Shown one piece after another: positions 9,356-21,170 of a stretch of DNA of 64,000 bases. The position numbers were made by a program, and so were the translations under genes. The DNA is from Rhodoferax sp. (GTDB lineage Bacteria; Pseudomonadota; Gammaproteobacteria; Burkholderiales; Burkholderiaceae_C), in the NCBI RefSeq assembly GCF_030697375.1, contig NZ_JAUYQD010000053.1, positions 1-64,000 of the forward strand, written 5' to 3'. The notes below the pieces were generated by a model. It was not told where the DNA came from. It worked only from the letters and a program-made list of their open reading frames with translations, and did not search any database. Numbering within the stretch: position 1 is the stretch's first letter; every line of letters starts with the position of its first letter.

Positions 9356-10603
9356 TTATCTCGTCTTTGGCGCCGGCTCTGCGCCGTGCCCGCCAGGTGC
9401 CGACGGCGCACGCATGGGCCATGCCACCACCAGCCAAGCCAGCATGCCCACCGCACAGGCGGTAAACAGCCCCTGCGGCCCCGTGTGTTTCACCAGCCAG
9501 CCGCCCACAACACCGCCGGTAAAGAAACCCAAAGACTGCAGGGAGTTGTACACCCCCAGGGCGGCACCACGGGACTGGGGGGGCGCCACGCGCGAGGCCA
9601 TGCTGGGCTGGCTGGCCTCCAACACGTTGAAGCCACAAAAGAACACAAACAGCACCAGGGCCAGGCCGGTCATGGTGGGCGTACCGGAGGCCATCCACAA
9701 CAAGCCCAACTGCACCACGCCAATCAAGCCGACCGCCACCAGGAACACGGCGCGCAGATAGCCCCGCTTTTCCAGGGGAAACAGCGTGGTGCCCATGACA
9801 AAAAAGGACGCCAACACGGCAGGCAGATAAATCCACCAGTGGTGGTCTGTGGGCAGACCGGCCTGCACCAGCAGCGCGGGCAAGGCCACCCACATGGACA
9901 GCTGCACGGCATGCAAAACAAACACGCCAAAATTCAGCCGCAACAAGGCGGGATGGCGCAGCACATCGCGCAAACGGCCACGGGCCTGCACCACATGCTC
10001 CACGGGCTCCGCAGGCACCCACCACAGCACCACGGCGATGCCCCCCAGCGCCAAGCTCGCCGTCAGGGCAAACAGGCCACTCAGCCCCATGACGGCGTTC
10101 AACAGTGGAGACAAAACCAGCGAGATTGCAAACATCAGGCCGATGCTGGCACCCACCATGGCCATGGCCTTGGTGCGCACCACGTCACGCGTCTGGTCTG
10201 CCAGCAGGGCCGTGACCGCCGCCGAGATGGCGCCCGCGCCCTGCACCGCCCGCCCGGCCACCAGCCAGGCCAGCGTGGGTGCCAAGGCGGCCATGGCGCT
10301 ACCCACTGCAAAAATAACCAAGCCCACCACCATCACACGCTTGCGGCCAAACCGGTCCGATGCCATACCAAAGGGGATTTGCAAAAACCCCTGGGTCAGC
10401 CCATAGATACCCATGGCCAGCCCAATCAAGGCGGGATCGTCCCCCCCGGGATATTTGCGCGCTTCCAGCGCAAACACCGGCAACACCACAAACAGGCCCA
10501 ACATGCGCAGGGCAAAGATCAAGGCCAGGGAGGCGCTGGAGCGCAGCTCCAGCGCGGTCATGGTGGTCGATGGCAAGGGGGCGGGGCCGGATGGACTGGT
10601 CAT
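9356..10603 (-). CDS. MFS transporter (YajR-like drug/proton antiporter family)
   Basis: The protein has about 12 predicted membrane segments. It carries the MFS motif between helices 2 and 3 (GMASDRFGRKRVM) and the helix 4-5 region AGRAVQGAGAISAAVTALLAD typical of proton-driven efflux permeases. The start ATG 10603 is a choice: a TTG at 10645 would add 14 residues, while conservation seems to begin near MTALELRSS (10561). The substrate cannot be predicted. The gene is transcribed toward ssb with a 25-bp gap and is divergent from uvrA. Confidence 0.85.
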   Translation of the reverse strand: MTSPSGPAPLPSTTMTALELRSSASLALIFALRMLGLFVVLPVFALEARKYPGGDDPALIGLAMGIYGLTQGFLQIPFGMASDRFGRKRVMVVGLVIFAVGSAMAALAPTLAWLVAGRAVQGAGAISAAVTALLADQTRDVVRTKAMAMVGASIGLMFAISLVLSPLLNAVMGLSGLFALTASLALGGIAVVLWWVPAEPVEHVVQARGRLRDVLRHPALLRLNFGVFVLHAVQLSMWVALPALLVQAGLPTDHHWWIYLPAVLASFFVMGTTLFPLEKRGYLRAVFLVAVGLIGVVQLGLLWMASGTPTMTGLALVLFVFFCGFNVLEASQPSMASRVAPPQSRGAALGVYNSLQSLGFFTGGVVGGWLVKHTGPQGLFTACAVGMLAWLVVAWPMRAPSAPGGHGAEPAPKTR

Positions 10604-10730
10604 GGGCGCAGCAGAACCCGCAGCGTAAGAGGTGGATTGATCCAAGTTGGTACTCGTTTAATCAAAAATCCGCCTCCCATAGGAAGGCGAAAAAACGCCA
10701 ATTGTCCCTTATCCGCCGTCTTTCACTATC

Positions 10731-13796
<3,066 letters not shown>

Positions 13797-13797
13797 A

Positions 13798-13830
13798 TTG
13801 CAAATCTTCCATGGTGTGGAAGATTTACAA
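13798..13830. repeat. 33-nt hairpin, type TTRCAAATC-N5-TGGKG (copy A)
   Basis: Left arm TTGCAAATC TTCCA, loop TGGTG and right arm TGGAA GATTTACAA form a 14-bp stem with one C-A mismatch. It begins one base after the uvrA stop codon. There is no T-run, so it is not a classical terminator. A second 33-nt hairpin at 43108-43140 has the same outer arm sequence and loop type but different inner paired bases. Downstream lies a DUF4143-type ATPase remnant. Confidence 0.8.
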
Positions 13831-13844
13831 CCCTATATCCGCGC

Positions 13845-14093
13845 CAGCCGGAAAGACCACACCTGTTGCTGGAACTGCCCGGCGGTGCGGTCTGGGCGGT
13901 GGAGATCAAGCGGTCCAGCGCGCCCACGGTGAGCCGGGGCTACCACATTGCCTGCGACGACGTAGCCGCCACACGCCGCCTGGTCGTCAGCGGCGCCACG
14001 ACCCGTTTCCCTATGGCAGGGGGACTAGAGCATGTGCCACTGCGGGAGCTGATGCACGAATTGCTGGTGCTACGGCGGGAACGACTCCAATAG
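13845..14093 (+). pseudogene. Remnant of a DUF4143 / AAA-family ATPase gene (C-terminus only)
   Basis: The frame ending at 14093 reads LLELPGGAVWAVEIKRSSAP, then SRGYHIACDDVAATRRLVVSG and further residues. This is the characteristic C-terminal nuclease-like segment of ATP-binding proteins with a DUF4143 domain. No start codon with a ribosome site and no AAA ATPase part is present. The bases just upstream (13830-13862) appear to continue the same protein in another frame. I read it as a decayed fragment left by a deletion; its natural function is unknown. Confidence 0.7.
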
Positions 14094-14130
14094 CCACCCA
14101 CGCGGCCAGCCACATCAGACGCAGCTTTTA

Positions 14131-14193
14131 TAAGCCAAACCAAGCTCAAGCCCCTGCAAACACTGCGTAAGCAGCTATGCTAATGATAGCAAT
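14131..14193 (+). repeat. Dispersed element, copy 2
   Basis: The copy contains CTGCGTAAGCAGCTAT followed by the hairpin partner ATAGC (stem GCTAT/ATAGC with a 7-nt loop). It lies between the uvrA/DUF4143 remnant and the convergent Sel1-repeat gene, 23 nt from the latter's stop codon. Confidence 0.8.
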
Positions 14194-14216
14194 AACATGC
14201 CACACCAGGTGGCCGA

Positions 14217-14927
14217 CTAGTCGCAGCTGCTGAAGTCGGCTGGGCGGCAGGCCTGCAACAGGTCTTTGGCCCGGGCCATCTGTTCGGGGCTCATCCACTG
14301 TGCCAGCAGATCGCGTTGCCTGGCTGCGCCGATGGAGGCGGTGGACGAGGCGCCCAGGCTCAGCCACACATAGGCCAGCACGTCGTCCTGCGCCACGCCC
14401 TGCCCTTCGGCATACATCTGCCCCAACCGGGCCTGCGCGCCGTGGTGCCCCTGGGCCGCTGCCCGGCGCAGCCATTGGTAGGCGCCTGCCAGGTCCGGCA
14501 CCGCGCCGTGCCCCTTGGCCAGCATCACGCCCACCTGGTATTGGGCCTGCACGTTGCCCTGCCGGGCCGCCAGCAGGGACCAGCGCAAGGCCTCGGTGTA
14601 CGGGGATGTGCTGCCCTGGTTGTCATCGAAGACCGGGCCTAGCTCCGACAAGGCCTCGGCATGGCCCTGGGCCGCCGCGCGCCGAAACCACTGGTCCGCC
14701 GCGTGGAAATCACGCTCCACACCAAGCCCGTAGGCATACACCTCGCCCAGAAGCCACTGGGCTTCGGAAAGTCCGGCCTGGGCCAAAGGCTGGAGCTGCG
14801 TGCGAGCGCTGGCGTAATCGCCCTGCCGAAGGGCCGATGCCGGTGCATCCCAGGGGGCGGCCCGCACCGCACCCGTGTGCAGCACCCCCAACAGGGCCAG
14901 CAGAGCGAACAAAAGGCGTGGTTTCAT
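14217..14927 (-). CDS. Secreted Sel1-repeat (TPR-like) protein
   Basis: The 236-residue protein has a signal peptide (about 1-23, ending VRAAPW) and four to five Sel1 repeats (for example AQWLLGEVYAYGLGVERDFHAA and AQARLGQMYAEGQGVAQDD). Sel1 solenoids mediate protein-protein contacts, often in the periplasm or at the envelope. The start ATG 14927 was chosen because it gives the signal peptide; the upstream extension has no homologous look. The partner is unknown. It lies 68 bp downstream of the AcoR-type regulator gene on the same strand and could be read from its transcript. Confidence 0.85.
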   Translation of the reverse strand: MKPRLLFALLALLGVLHTGAVRAAPWDAPASALRQGDYASARTQLQPLAQAGLSEAQWLLGEVYAYGLGVERDFHAADQWFRRAAAQGHAEALSELGPVFDDNQGSTSPYTEALRWSLLAARQGNVQAQYQVGVMLAKGHGAVPDLAGAYQWLRRAAAQGHHGAQARLGQMYAEGQGVAQDDVLAYVWLSLGASSTASIGAARQRDLLAQWMSPEQMARAKDLLQACRPADFSSCD

Positions 14928-14995
14928 GGTCGCAACGACTCTAGCACGGGGTCCGCCGACGCCAGGCGCGGCTTGCGGCGTGGCACCACCGGCCC

Positions 14996-16927
14996 TCAGG
15001 CGTTCATCTTGCGGTACAGCGTCTGGCGGCTGATGCCCAAGGTGCGGGCGGCCAGGGAGATGTTGCCGCGGCTGCTTTCCAACGCCTGGCGGATGGCGGC
15101 CTGCGACATTTCCTGCAGGTTTTGCGGTTCGCGGGACACAACGGGCGCGGGTACGGGCTGGGCTGCGGCCTGCAACTCCTCGGTCAAGTCGTCTGGCAGA
15201 TGGGGCCAATCGATGCAGTCCTCATCCGCCCCCAGCATGGCGCTGGCGGTGCGCAGCACGCTGGAGTACTGGCGCAGGTTGCCGGGCCAGGGATACCGGC
15301 CCAGCCGGTCCAACAGCTCAGGGGCCAGGTGCACATCCCGCTCGGGATTCAGACTGGCCAGGAGGCTGTCGGTCAGCGCAGAGAAATCGGTGCGCTCGCG
15401 CAAGGCGGGCAGCAAGACCGTTAGGCCATTGATGCGGTAGTACAGGTCGCTGCGGAAATGCCCTTTCTCGGCTTCTTCGCGCAGCTTGCAATGGGTGGCG
15501 CACACCAGCGCAAAATCCACCGCCACCGCCTTGCCGGCGCCCACCGGGGTGACGCTGCGCTCTTGCAGCACGCGTAAGAGCCGGGTTTGCATGGCCAGCG
15601 GCATGTCACCGATTTCGTCCAAAAACAGCGTGCCGCCGTGCGCCTCGCGCAGCCGCCCCAGGCTGCCTTCCTTGCGCGCGCCGGTGAAAGCGCCGGGCGC
15701 GTAGCCGAAGAGTTCAGACTCGATCAGGTTCTCGGGCAGGGCCGCGCAGTTGATGGCCACGAACGGCCCTGCCTGCCTGGGCCCGCTGTCGTGAAAGGCG
15801 CGGGCAAACAGCTCTTTGCCCACCCCCGATTCCCCCTGCAACAACAGCGGGATGGGTTTGTCCACCACGCGGCGGGCCTTGTCGGCGGCGCTGCGCCAGC
15901 GCACATCCCCGGTGTCCAATTGGGCCAGGGCATCGGGCGCCGCACCCAGCATGGCTCCACGGGCCCCCGAGCCCGGAACGGGCCGGGTCACGGAGGGCAC
16001 AGCGGCCGGGTCGATGTAGATCTGGGCAAATAGCACGCTGCCATCGAGCAGATGCACCTGGGTACTTTGGTGCGGGCGACGCATGTGGCGGTTCAGCAGC
16101 TCGTCCAGGCGCACGTCCATGGTCCGCTCCAGCAGTGTCGCCCCCAAGTCTCCCGCGCTCAGGCGCAGCAAAGCCAAACCACTGCGGTTGGCGCCCACAA
16201 TCCAGCCGTCGGCCGACACCGCCACGATGCCTTCGGCCACCGAGCCAATGCCCTCGGGGTGGGCGTGCAGGTGCAGCCGTATCTGGCGCTTGCAACTGGC
16301 AATCACCAGCCGGTTTTCAATCATGCGCGCGGCGGTGTTGACCAGCCCCAGGGTGTGGGGATGGCCGCTGCGCTGGTCGCCCGAAATATCCAGAATGCCC
16401 AGCAGGCTGCCGGTGGCCGACAAAATAGGGGCGGCGGCGCAGGTCAGAAAACTGTTGCGCTCCAGAAAGTGCTCTGCGCCATGGATCTCCACCCCGCTGG
16501 CTTCGGCCAGTGCCGTGCCAATGGCGTTGGTGCCCCGGTGCTCTTCATGCCAGGAGGCCCCGCAGGCCAGCGCCACCCGCTCGGCCCGCCCCAGAAAATA
16601 GGCGTCGCCCAAGGTGTGCATCAGCGTGCCCCGGTTGTCCGCCAAGACCACCACACTTTGGCTGTGCCGTACTTGTTCAAACAGGTAATCCATCACCGGT
16701 CGGGAGTGGGCCAGCAACTCGTGGTTGCCTGCCAGGGTCTGGCGCAAATGGCCGCCACTGGCGTTGTCGGTGGGCGCCAGCCGGCCTGTGGGCAACAACC
16801 CGGCCTCCAGGCTGCGCCGCCAGGAGCGAGCAACGCGCTCGTCAATGGCCCCCGTCGGACAGTTGCCATGTTCGAGTAAATGCAAACGCGCCTGGCGCAA
16901 GGCCAGGGTGGGCGAGATGGTACGCAA
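14996..16927 (-). CDS. Sigma-54-dependent activator of the AcoR type (GAF, AAA+, Fis HTH)
   Basis: The 643-residue protein has an N-terminal signal-sensing region with a GAF domain (about 60-200, including GASWHEEHRGTNAIGTAL typical of AcoR). A sigma-54 AAA+ domain follows with Walker A GESGVGKE (about 363) and the sigma-54 contact loop GAFTGA (about 412). A Fis-type helix-turn-helix ends the protein (NISLAARTLGISRQTLYRKM). AcoR-like proteins respond to acetoin, aldehydes or alcohols. The start is taken as TTG 16927, preceded by AGGAG at good spacing; a longer frame to 17089 lacks homologous sequence. It is divergent from an aldehyde dehydrogenase gene with a sigma-54-like promoter, so that gene is its likely target. 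Confidence 0.92.
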   Translation of the reverse strand: MRTISPTLALRQARLHLLEHGNCPTGAIDERVARSWRRSLEAGLLPTGRLAPTDNASGGHLRQTLAGNHELLAHSRPVMDYLFEQVRHSQSVVVLADNRGTLMHTLGDAYFLGRAERVALACGASWHEEHRGTNAIGTALAEASGVEIHGAEHFLERNSFLTCAAAPILSATGSLLGILDISGDQRSGHPHTLGLVNTAARMIENRLVIASCKRQIRLHLHAHPEGIGSVAEGIVAVSADGWIVGANRSGLALLRLSAGDLGATLLERTMDVRLDELLNRHMRRPHQSTQVHLLDGSVLFAQIYIDPAAVPSVTRPVPGSGARGAMLGAAPDALAQLDTGDVRWRSAADKARRVVDKPIPLLLQGESGVGKELFARAFHDSGPRQAGPFVAINCAALPENLIESELFGYAPGAFTGARKEGSLGRLREAHGGTLFLDEIGDMPLAMQTRLLRVLQERSVTPVGAGKAVAVDFALVCATHCKLREEAEKGHFRSDLYYRINGLTVLLPALRERTDFSALTDSLLASLNPERDVHLAPELLDRLGRYPWPGNLRQYSSVLRTASAMLGADEDCIDWPHLPDDLTEELQAAAQPVPAPVVSREPQNLQEMSQAAIRQALESSRGNISLAARTLGISRQTLYRKMNA

Positions 16928-17166
16928 TGTTGTCTCCTGCGCGGGGAAATCTGGGCCGATTGGGGTCTGTGCCCCGTATTTTTGGCCAGTATAGGAACAC
17001 ATCGCAAACGGGCGCAATAGCCAGGCAGTTCCCGAGCGTCCAACTGTGCCGTTTTGTGACACTTGTTGCATTCTGGAGCGTTGCGCCACCGGTCCAGGCC
17101 GCCCGCCACTTGGTCTTTAGACAAAAAAACCTAATGAAATCAAGGGTGTGTCCAGCCATATCCACT

Positions 17167-17182
17167 TGGCACGGGTCTTGAT
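17167..17182 (+). promoter_or_regulatory. Sigma-54-type (-24/-12) promoter for the aldehyde dehydrogenase gene
   Basis: TGGCAC, a 5-nt spacer and TTGAT match the sigma-54 consensus (TGGCAC-N5-TTGCW) except A for C in the -12 element. It lies about 57 nt before the aldehyde dehydrogenase start, in the 312-bp region shared with the divergent AcoR-type activator. The remainder of that region (16928-17166) holds no gene that I can see and would contain the activator binding sites. Confidence 0.75.
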
Positions 17183-17239
17183 AAGCATGAATGCCCGCAA
17201 GGGACAATTTTTGACCCCACCCCATAACGAGGACACACG

Positions 17240-18760
17240 ATGACATACTCAGCTCCCGGCTCCGCTGCCGCCAAAGCAAATCTCAAATCCCAATACGACA
17301 ACTTCATCGGGGGCAAGTGGACTGCCCCCCAAGAGGGACGGTACTTCGACAACGTCAGCCCGGTTTCCGGCCAAGCCTTGTGCAAAGTGGCGCGTTCTAC
17401 CGCGCCGGATATCGAAGCCGCCCTGGACGCAGCCCATGCAGCCCGCGACAGCTGGGGCAGGACATCGCCAGCCGAGCGGGCCCGAATCCTCAACAAGATT
17501 GCTGACCGTGTCGAGCAAAACCTGGACACCCTGGCGCTGATCGAAACCCTGGACAACGGCAAACCCATCCGCGAAACCACGCATGCCGATTTGCCCTTGG
17601 TGGTGGACCACTACCGCTATTTCGCAGGCGCCATCCGCACACAGGAAGGCCGGCTGTCCGAGATAGAGCACAACCTGGTGGCCTACCACTTCCATGAACC
17701 CATTGGGGTCGTTGGGCAAATCATTCCCTGGAACTTTCCCTTGCTGATGTCGGCCTGGAAGCTGGCACCGGCACTGGCCGCAGGCTGCTGCGTGGTGCTC
17801 AAGCCCGCAGAACAAACACCGCTCAGCATCCTCGTCTTCATGGAGTTGATCGCCGATCTGTTGCCACCAGGGGTCATCAATGTCGTCAACGGCTTTGGCC
17901 GCGAAGCAGGCATGCCGCTGGCCCAGAGCAAACGCATCGCCAAGCTCGCGTTTACCGGCTCCACCGCCACCGGCCGCGTGATCGCACAAGCCGCCGCGAC
18001 CAACCTGATCCCCGCCTCGCTGGAGCTCGGTGGTAAGTCGCCCAACATCTTCTTTGCCGACGTGATGGATGCCGACGACGCGTTCTTCGACAAGGCACTC
18101 GAAGGCTTCACCATGTTCGCGCTCAACCAGGGCGAAGTGTGCACCTGCCCTAGCCGTGCGCTGGTCGATGCCAAGATCTACGACAAGTTCATGGAGCGCG
18201 CGATTGCACGCACCCAGAAGGTCAAGCAGGGCAGCCCCCTCGATGCATCAACCATGATCGGTGCGCAGGTCTCCAGTGCGCAGATGGACAAAATTTTGTC
18301 CTACATCGACATTGGCAAGCAAGAAGGCGCCAAGGTGCTGTCGGGCGGAACGCGTGCGCGCCCCGGTGAGGGCCTCAACGACGGCTACTACATCACGCCC
18401 ACGATTTTGGAGGGCAACAACTCCATGCGTGTGTTCCAGGAAGAAATTTTCGGCCCAGTGGTGTCGGTCACGCCATTCAAAACTGCGGAAGAAGCCCTCA
18501 AAATCGCCAACGACACCCCCTACGGTCTGGGCGCCGGTGTGTGGACCCGCAACGTCAACCACGCCTACCAAATGGGTCGCGGCCTGCAGGCAGGCCGGGT
18601 CTGGACCAATTGCTACAACCTCTATCCGGCACACGCCGCGTTTGGAGGCTTCAAGCAGTCCGGCATCGGCCGGGAAAACCACCTCATGATGTTGGACCAC
18701 TACCAGCAAACCAAAAATCTGCTGGTGAGCTACTCCGAAGACGCCCTGGGTTTCTTCTGA
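17240..18760 (+). CDS. NAD-dependent aldehyde dehydrogenase (ExaC/AcoD-like)
   Basis: This 506-residue member of the ALDH superfamily oxidises an aldehyde, probably acetaldehyde or a short-chain aldehyde, to the acid with NAD. The oxyanion Asn165 (IIPWNF), general base Glu262 (LELGGK), NAD-binding GSTATG motif and catalytic Cys301 ([11 protein letters not shown]) are all visible. Length is typical. A purine-rich ribosome site (GAGGA) precedes the ATG. It is the first gene after the sigma-54-type promoter and is divergent from the AcoR-type activator, as in acetoin/ethanol oxidation loci. The exact substrate is inferred. Confidence 0.93.
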   Translation: MTYSAPGSAAAKANLKSQYDNFIGGKWTAPQEGRYFDNVSPVSGQALCKVARSTAPDIEAALDAAHAARDSWGRTSPAERARILNKIADRVEQNLDTLALIETLDNGKPIRETTHADLPLVVDHYRYFAGAIRTQEGRLSEIEHNLVAYHFHEPIGVVGQIIPWNFPLLMSAWKLAPALAAGCCVVLKPAEQTPLSILVFMELIADLLPPGVINVVNGFGREAGMPLAQSKRIAKLAFTGSTATGRVIAQAAATNLIPASLELGGKSPNIFFADVMDADDAFFDKALEGFTMFALNQGEVCTCPSRALVDAKIYDKFMERAIARTQKVKQGSPLDASTMIGAQVSSAQMDKILSYIDIGKQEGAKVLSGGTRARPGEGLNDGYYITPTILEGNNSMRVFQEEIFGPVVSVTPFKTAEEALKIANDTPYGLGAGVWTRNVNHAYQMGRGLQAGRVWTNCYNLYPAHAAFGGFKQSGIGRENHLMMLDHYQQTKNLLVSYSEDALGFF

Positions 18761-18790
18761 CCCCCTGCTGAAGTCCCAGCAATCTAGACA

Positions 18791-18822
18791 CCTGGCCGCT
18801 ATCGATACCGGTGGCGGCCAGG
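18791..18822. other. Hairpin between aldehyde dehydrogenase and PNPOx-like genes
   Basis: CCTGGCCGC and GCGGCCAGG form a 9-bp stem around a 14-nt loop. There is no T-run, so it is not a standard terminator; it could stabilise or process the mRNA. A GTG at 18811 lies inside the stem, which argues against it as the start of the next gene. Confidence 0.5.
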
Positions 18823-18858
18823 AGCCCCTTGGAACGACGTGACACTGCAGAACTCAGA

Positions 18859-19494
18859 ATGAACAATGTGCCCGGTTCTCCATCCAGTGATATTGCATTC
18901 ACCGTGTCGGTCAAAGCGGTGCAGGAGCGCCGAGGCTCCCGGTCGGAATTTGCCGACCAAGAGGCGCAAGGCGGTTGGGCGACGACCATCACGCCCAGCC
19001 TTGCCGGGTTCATTGCGAACGTCAGAACCTGCTACCTGGCCACGGCCACGGCCAGCGGCCAACCCTATGTGCAGCACCGGGGAGGGCCACCGGGTTTCTT
19101 GCGCGTGCTGGACTCGCAAACGCTGGGCTTTGCCGACTTCACGGGCAACCGGCAGTACCTGACCACCGGCAACCTTGCTGAAAACCCGCGCGCATTTTTA
19201 TTCCTGATCGACTACGCACGTCGCCGCCGCGTGAAGCTGTGGGGCCGAGCCCGGACCGTGGAGGACGACCCTGATCTGCAGCGGCGGCTGTTGGTGGACA
19301 GCTACCCGGCCGAAGCCGAACAGGCCATCGTGTTCACGCTCGAAGCCTGGGACATGAACTGCCCCCGGCACATTCCCATCATGGCCACCGAGGAAGAGGT
19401 GTCAGCCATGCGCCGCCCCCTGGAGCTGCGCATCGGCGAACTGGAACGCGAAAACGCCGCGCTCCAGGCCCAACTCAGCGCACAGCACCGCTAA
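18859..19494 (+). CDS. Pyridoxamine-5'-phosphate-oxidase-family (FMN-binding split barrel) protein
   Basis: The roughly 211-residue protein has a split-barrel domain: CYLATATASGQPYVQHRGGP, then LGFADFTGNRQYLTTGNLAENPRAFLFLIDY, then RRRVKLWGRARTVE. This is the usual layout of FMN- or F420-type flavoproteins of the PNPOx superfamily. A short coiled coil at the C-terminus (ELRIGELERENAALQAQL) may drive oligomerisation. The sequence supports a flavin-dependent redox role but not a substrate. ATG 18859 was preferred over a GTG at 18811 that falls in a hairpin. It follows the aldehyde dehydrogenase by about 98 nt and is closed by a strong terminator, so the two likely form one sigma-54 transcript. 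Confidence 0.85.
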   Translation: MNNVPGSPSSDIAFTVSVKAVQERRGSRSEFADQEAQGGWATTITPSLAGFIANVRTCYLATATASGQPYVQHRGGPPGFLRVLDSQTLGFADFTGNRQYLTTGNLAENPRAFLFLIDYARRRRVKLWGRARTVEDDPDLQRRLLVDSYPAEAEQAIVFTLEAWDMNCPRHIPIMATEEEVSAMRRPLELRIGELERENAALQAQLSAQHR

Positions 19495-19497
19495 AGC

Positions 19498-19523
19498 CGG
19501 TGCCGCACCCGGCACCGTTTTTT
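19498..19523 (+). terminator. Strong intrinsic terminator after the PNPOx-like gene
   Basis: CGGTGCCG and CGGCACCG form a perfect 8-bp stem with a CACC loop, followed directly by T6. It starts a few bases after the stop codon and only about 65 nt before the next start, so it separates this transcript from the downstream genes or sets a read-through level. Confidence 0.93.
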
Positions 19524-19587
19524 CACGCAAGCCCCACTGCCGGACACCGCGCAGTACAACAACTATAGAAACAAGAGGAGACATCCC

Positions 19588-21126
19588 ATGCAAGCCATCG
19601 CGCGCAAACCTATCGTCATCGGCATTTCTGGAAGCACCCGCAGCATTTCCGGCAAGCCGCGACAGGGCACCATCATTGACATCGTCAAACGCTCGCACAG
19701 CGAGGCCGAGTTGCGGCAGGCGTTCTCCGAGGAAGACGCCGCTGACGCGGAAAAACATGTCAAACAGCTCGGCATCCGCCATGGCGATGGCTTCAATCTC
19801 TACAAGAGCGAACGCAAAAAAACCAAACGCGACACGACCTTCAGCAACACCGAAGTGGCCTTGGCTGCAGCGCTGTACGGGGCCAAGGAAGCGGGCGCCG
19901 AGGTGTTGCATGTGCAACTCAACCGCTACTTTCTGCCCACGCCCCGGCCCGCGAAGCTCAAGGAGTTGAAGGATTTGTTGTTGCGCGCGGACGGCCTGGT
20001 GCTGGCGACACCGGTCTATTTCGGAGACCGCAGCCTGCTCATCGGCAATCTCATTGACCTGATCCGGGGCGATGCCGAGCTGAAGGCGGCCCTGGCGGGC
20101 AAGGTCATGGGCGGCATTGCGGTGGCGGCCAAGCGCAACGGCGGCCAGGAGACCTCGCTGATTTACCAGCTCATGGACATGCTCGACATCGGATTTCTGG
20201 GCGTCGGCAATGACTGGCGCACCACCGCCCAATACGGCGGCACTTGCCACGCCGGCGACGTGGGCATGATGGCCAGCGACAGCGTGGGCATTGACACCGC
20301 CGCGGGCGTCGGGCGCAGGGTCGGAACCGTCGCCCTGATGAACCGCATGGGCGAGGAGCACCAACTGCAGGGCAAACATCGGCTGGTTTTCCTGGTGGCC
20401 CAGGACAAGGACGAAGTGGCGCTGCGCTACGCGCAGGCCTTGGCGCAACAGGCGTCACAGGCCGAAGTCACCCTCATCGATGTGACCAAGCTGAAAATCC
20501 ACTCCTGCCAGGCCTGCGACATCTGCCCCGCGACCGTGGGCGTGGACAAGGATTCACGCTGCATCATCACCAAGCGCGATGACGACATGCAAAGCGTCTA
20601 CGACACGCTCCGGGATGCCGACGTGATCGTTCCGGTGACCTACAACCCGGTGGACCGCACCGGGTTGGAAAGCCCCTACCAGTCACTGATGGAGCGCCTG
20701 CGTTTCATGCGGCGCTCGAACTACATGCTGAGTGACCGCCTGATTGCTCCGCTGGTGCTGGAAGAGATCGGCGCAGGCCAGAACCTGCATATCCGAATGA
20801 TCACCTCGCTGATTCGCCAGCATTCCATCGTGACCAAACCGATACTGGCCTACTTCCGCCATGGCGTGGCGCTGAACGACACCGAGGTGGCGCAGCAATT
20901 TGCCGCGCTCAACCAGACGGCGCGCAACATCACCCGCGGGCGTTTGCTGCTGTATGCGAACACCACCGAGTCCATCGAATACAAGACCGTGGGCTACTTT
21001 TCAGACCAGTTCGAGGACGCCCAGGAAAAGGCCAGGATCAGTGAACAGATCCACCAAGACCGCGTGCACCGCTATCGCACGGAAGTCAATGACCGGCTGG
21101 CCCCGGCGGAAGCGATGGCGCTGTGA
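19588..21126 (+). CDS. Tandem flavodoxin-fold NAD(P)H-dependent FMN oxidoreductase (two domains fused)
   Basis: This 512-residue protein contains two flavodoxin-like domains of the NADPH-dependent FMN reductase family. The first (about 5-240) begins IGISGSTRS and has RADGLVLATPVYFGDRS at the flavin site. A lysine/arginine-rich insert lies at about 30-80. The second (about 255-470) begins HRLVFLVAQDKDEV and carries a cysteine motif (SCQACDICPATVG...RCIITKRDDD) common in reductases of this family, then RDADVIVPVTYNPVD. A good ribosome site (GAGGAG) precedes the ATG. Single-domain relatives are about 180-200 residues, so the fusion is unusual. It probably shuttles electrons from NAD(P)H through flavin; the acceptor is unknown. 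Confidence 0.85.
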   Translation: MQAIARKPIVIGISGSTRSISGKPRQGTIIDIVKRSHSEAELRQAFSEEDAADAEKHVKQLGIRHGDGFNLYKSERKKTKRDTTFSNTEVALAAALYGAKEAGAEVLHVQLNRYFLPTPRPAKLKELKDLLLRADGLVLATPVYFGDRSLLIGNLIDLIRGDAELKAALAGKVMGGIAVAAKRNGGQETSLIYQLMDMLDIGFLGVGNDWRTTAQYGGTCHAGDVGMMASDSVGIDTAAGVGRRVGTVALMNRMGEEHQLQGKHRLVFLVAQDKDEVALRYAQALAQQASQAEVTLIDVTKLKIHSCQACDICPATVGVDKDSRCIITKRDDDMQSVYDTLRDADVIVPVTYNPVDRTGLESPYQSLMERLRFMRRSNYMLSDRLIAPLVLEEIGAGQNLHIRMITSLIRQHSIVTKPILAYFRHGVALNDTEVAQQFAALNQTARNITRGRLLLYANTTESIEYKTVGYFSDQFEDAQEKARISEQIHQDRVHRYRTEVNDRLAPAEAMAL

Positions 21127-21170
21127 GTCCCGGTCTTTCCCCCCGATCAAACCACCTGGACTCGAACCCC

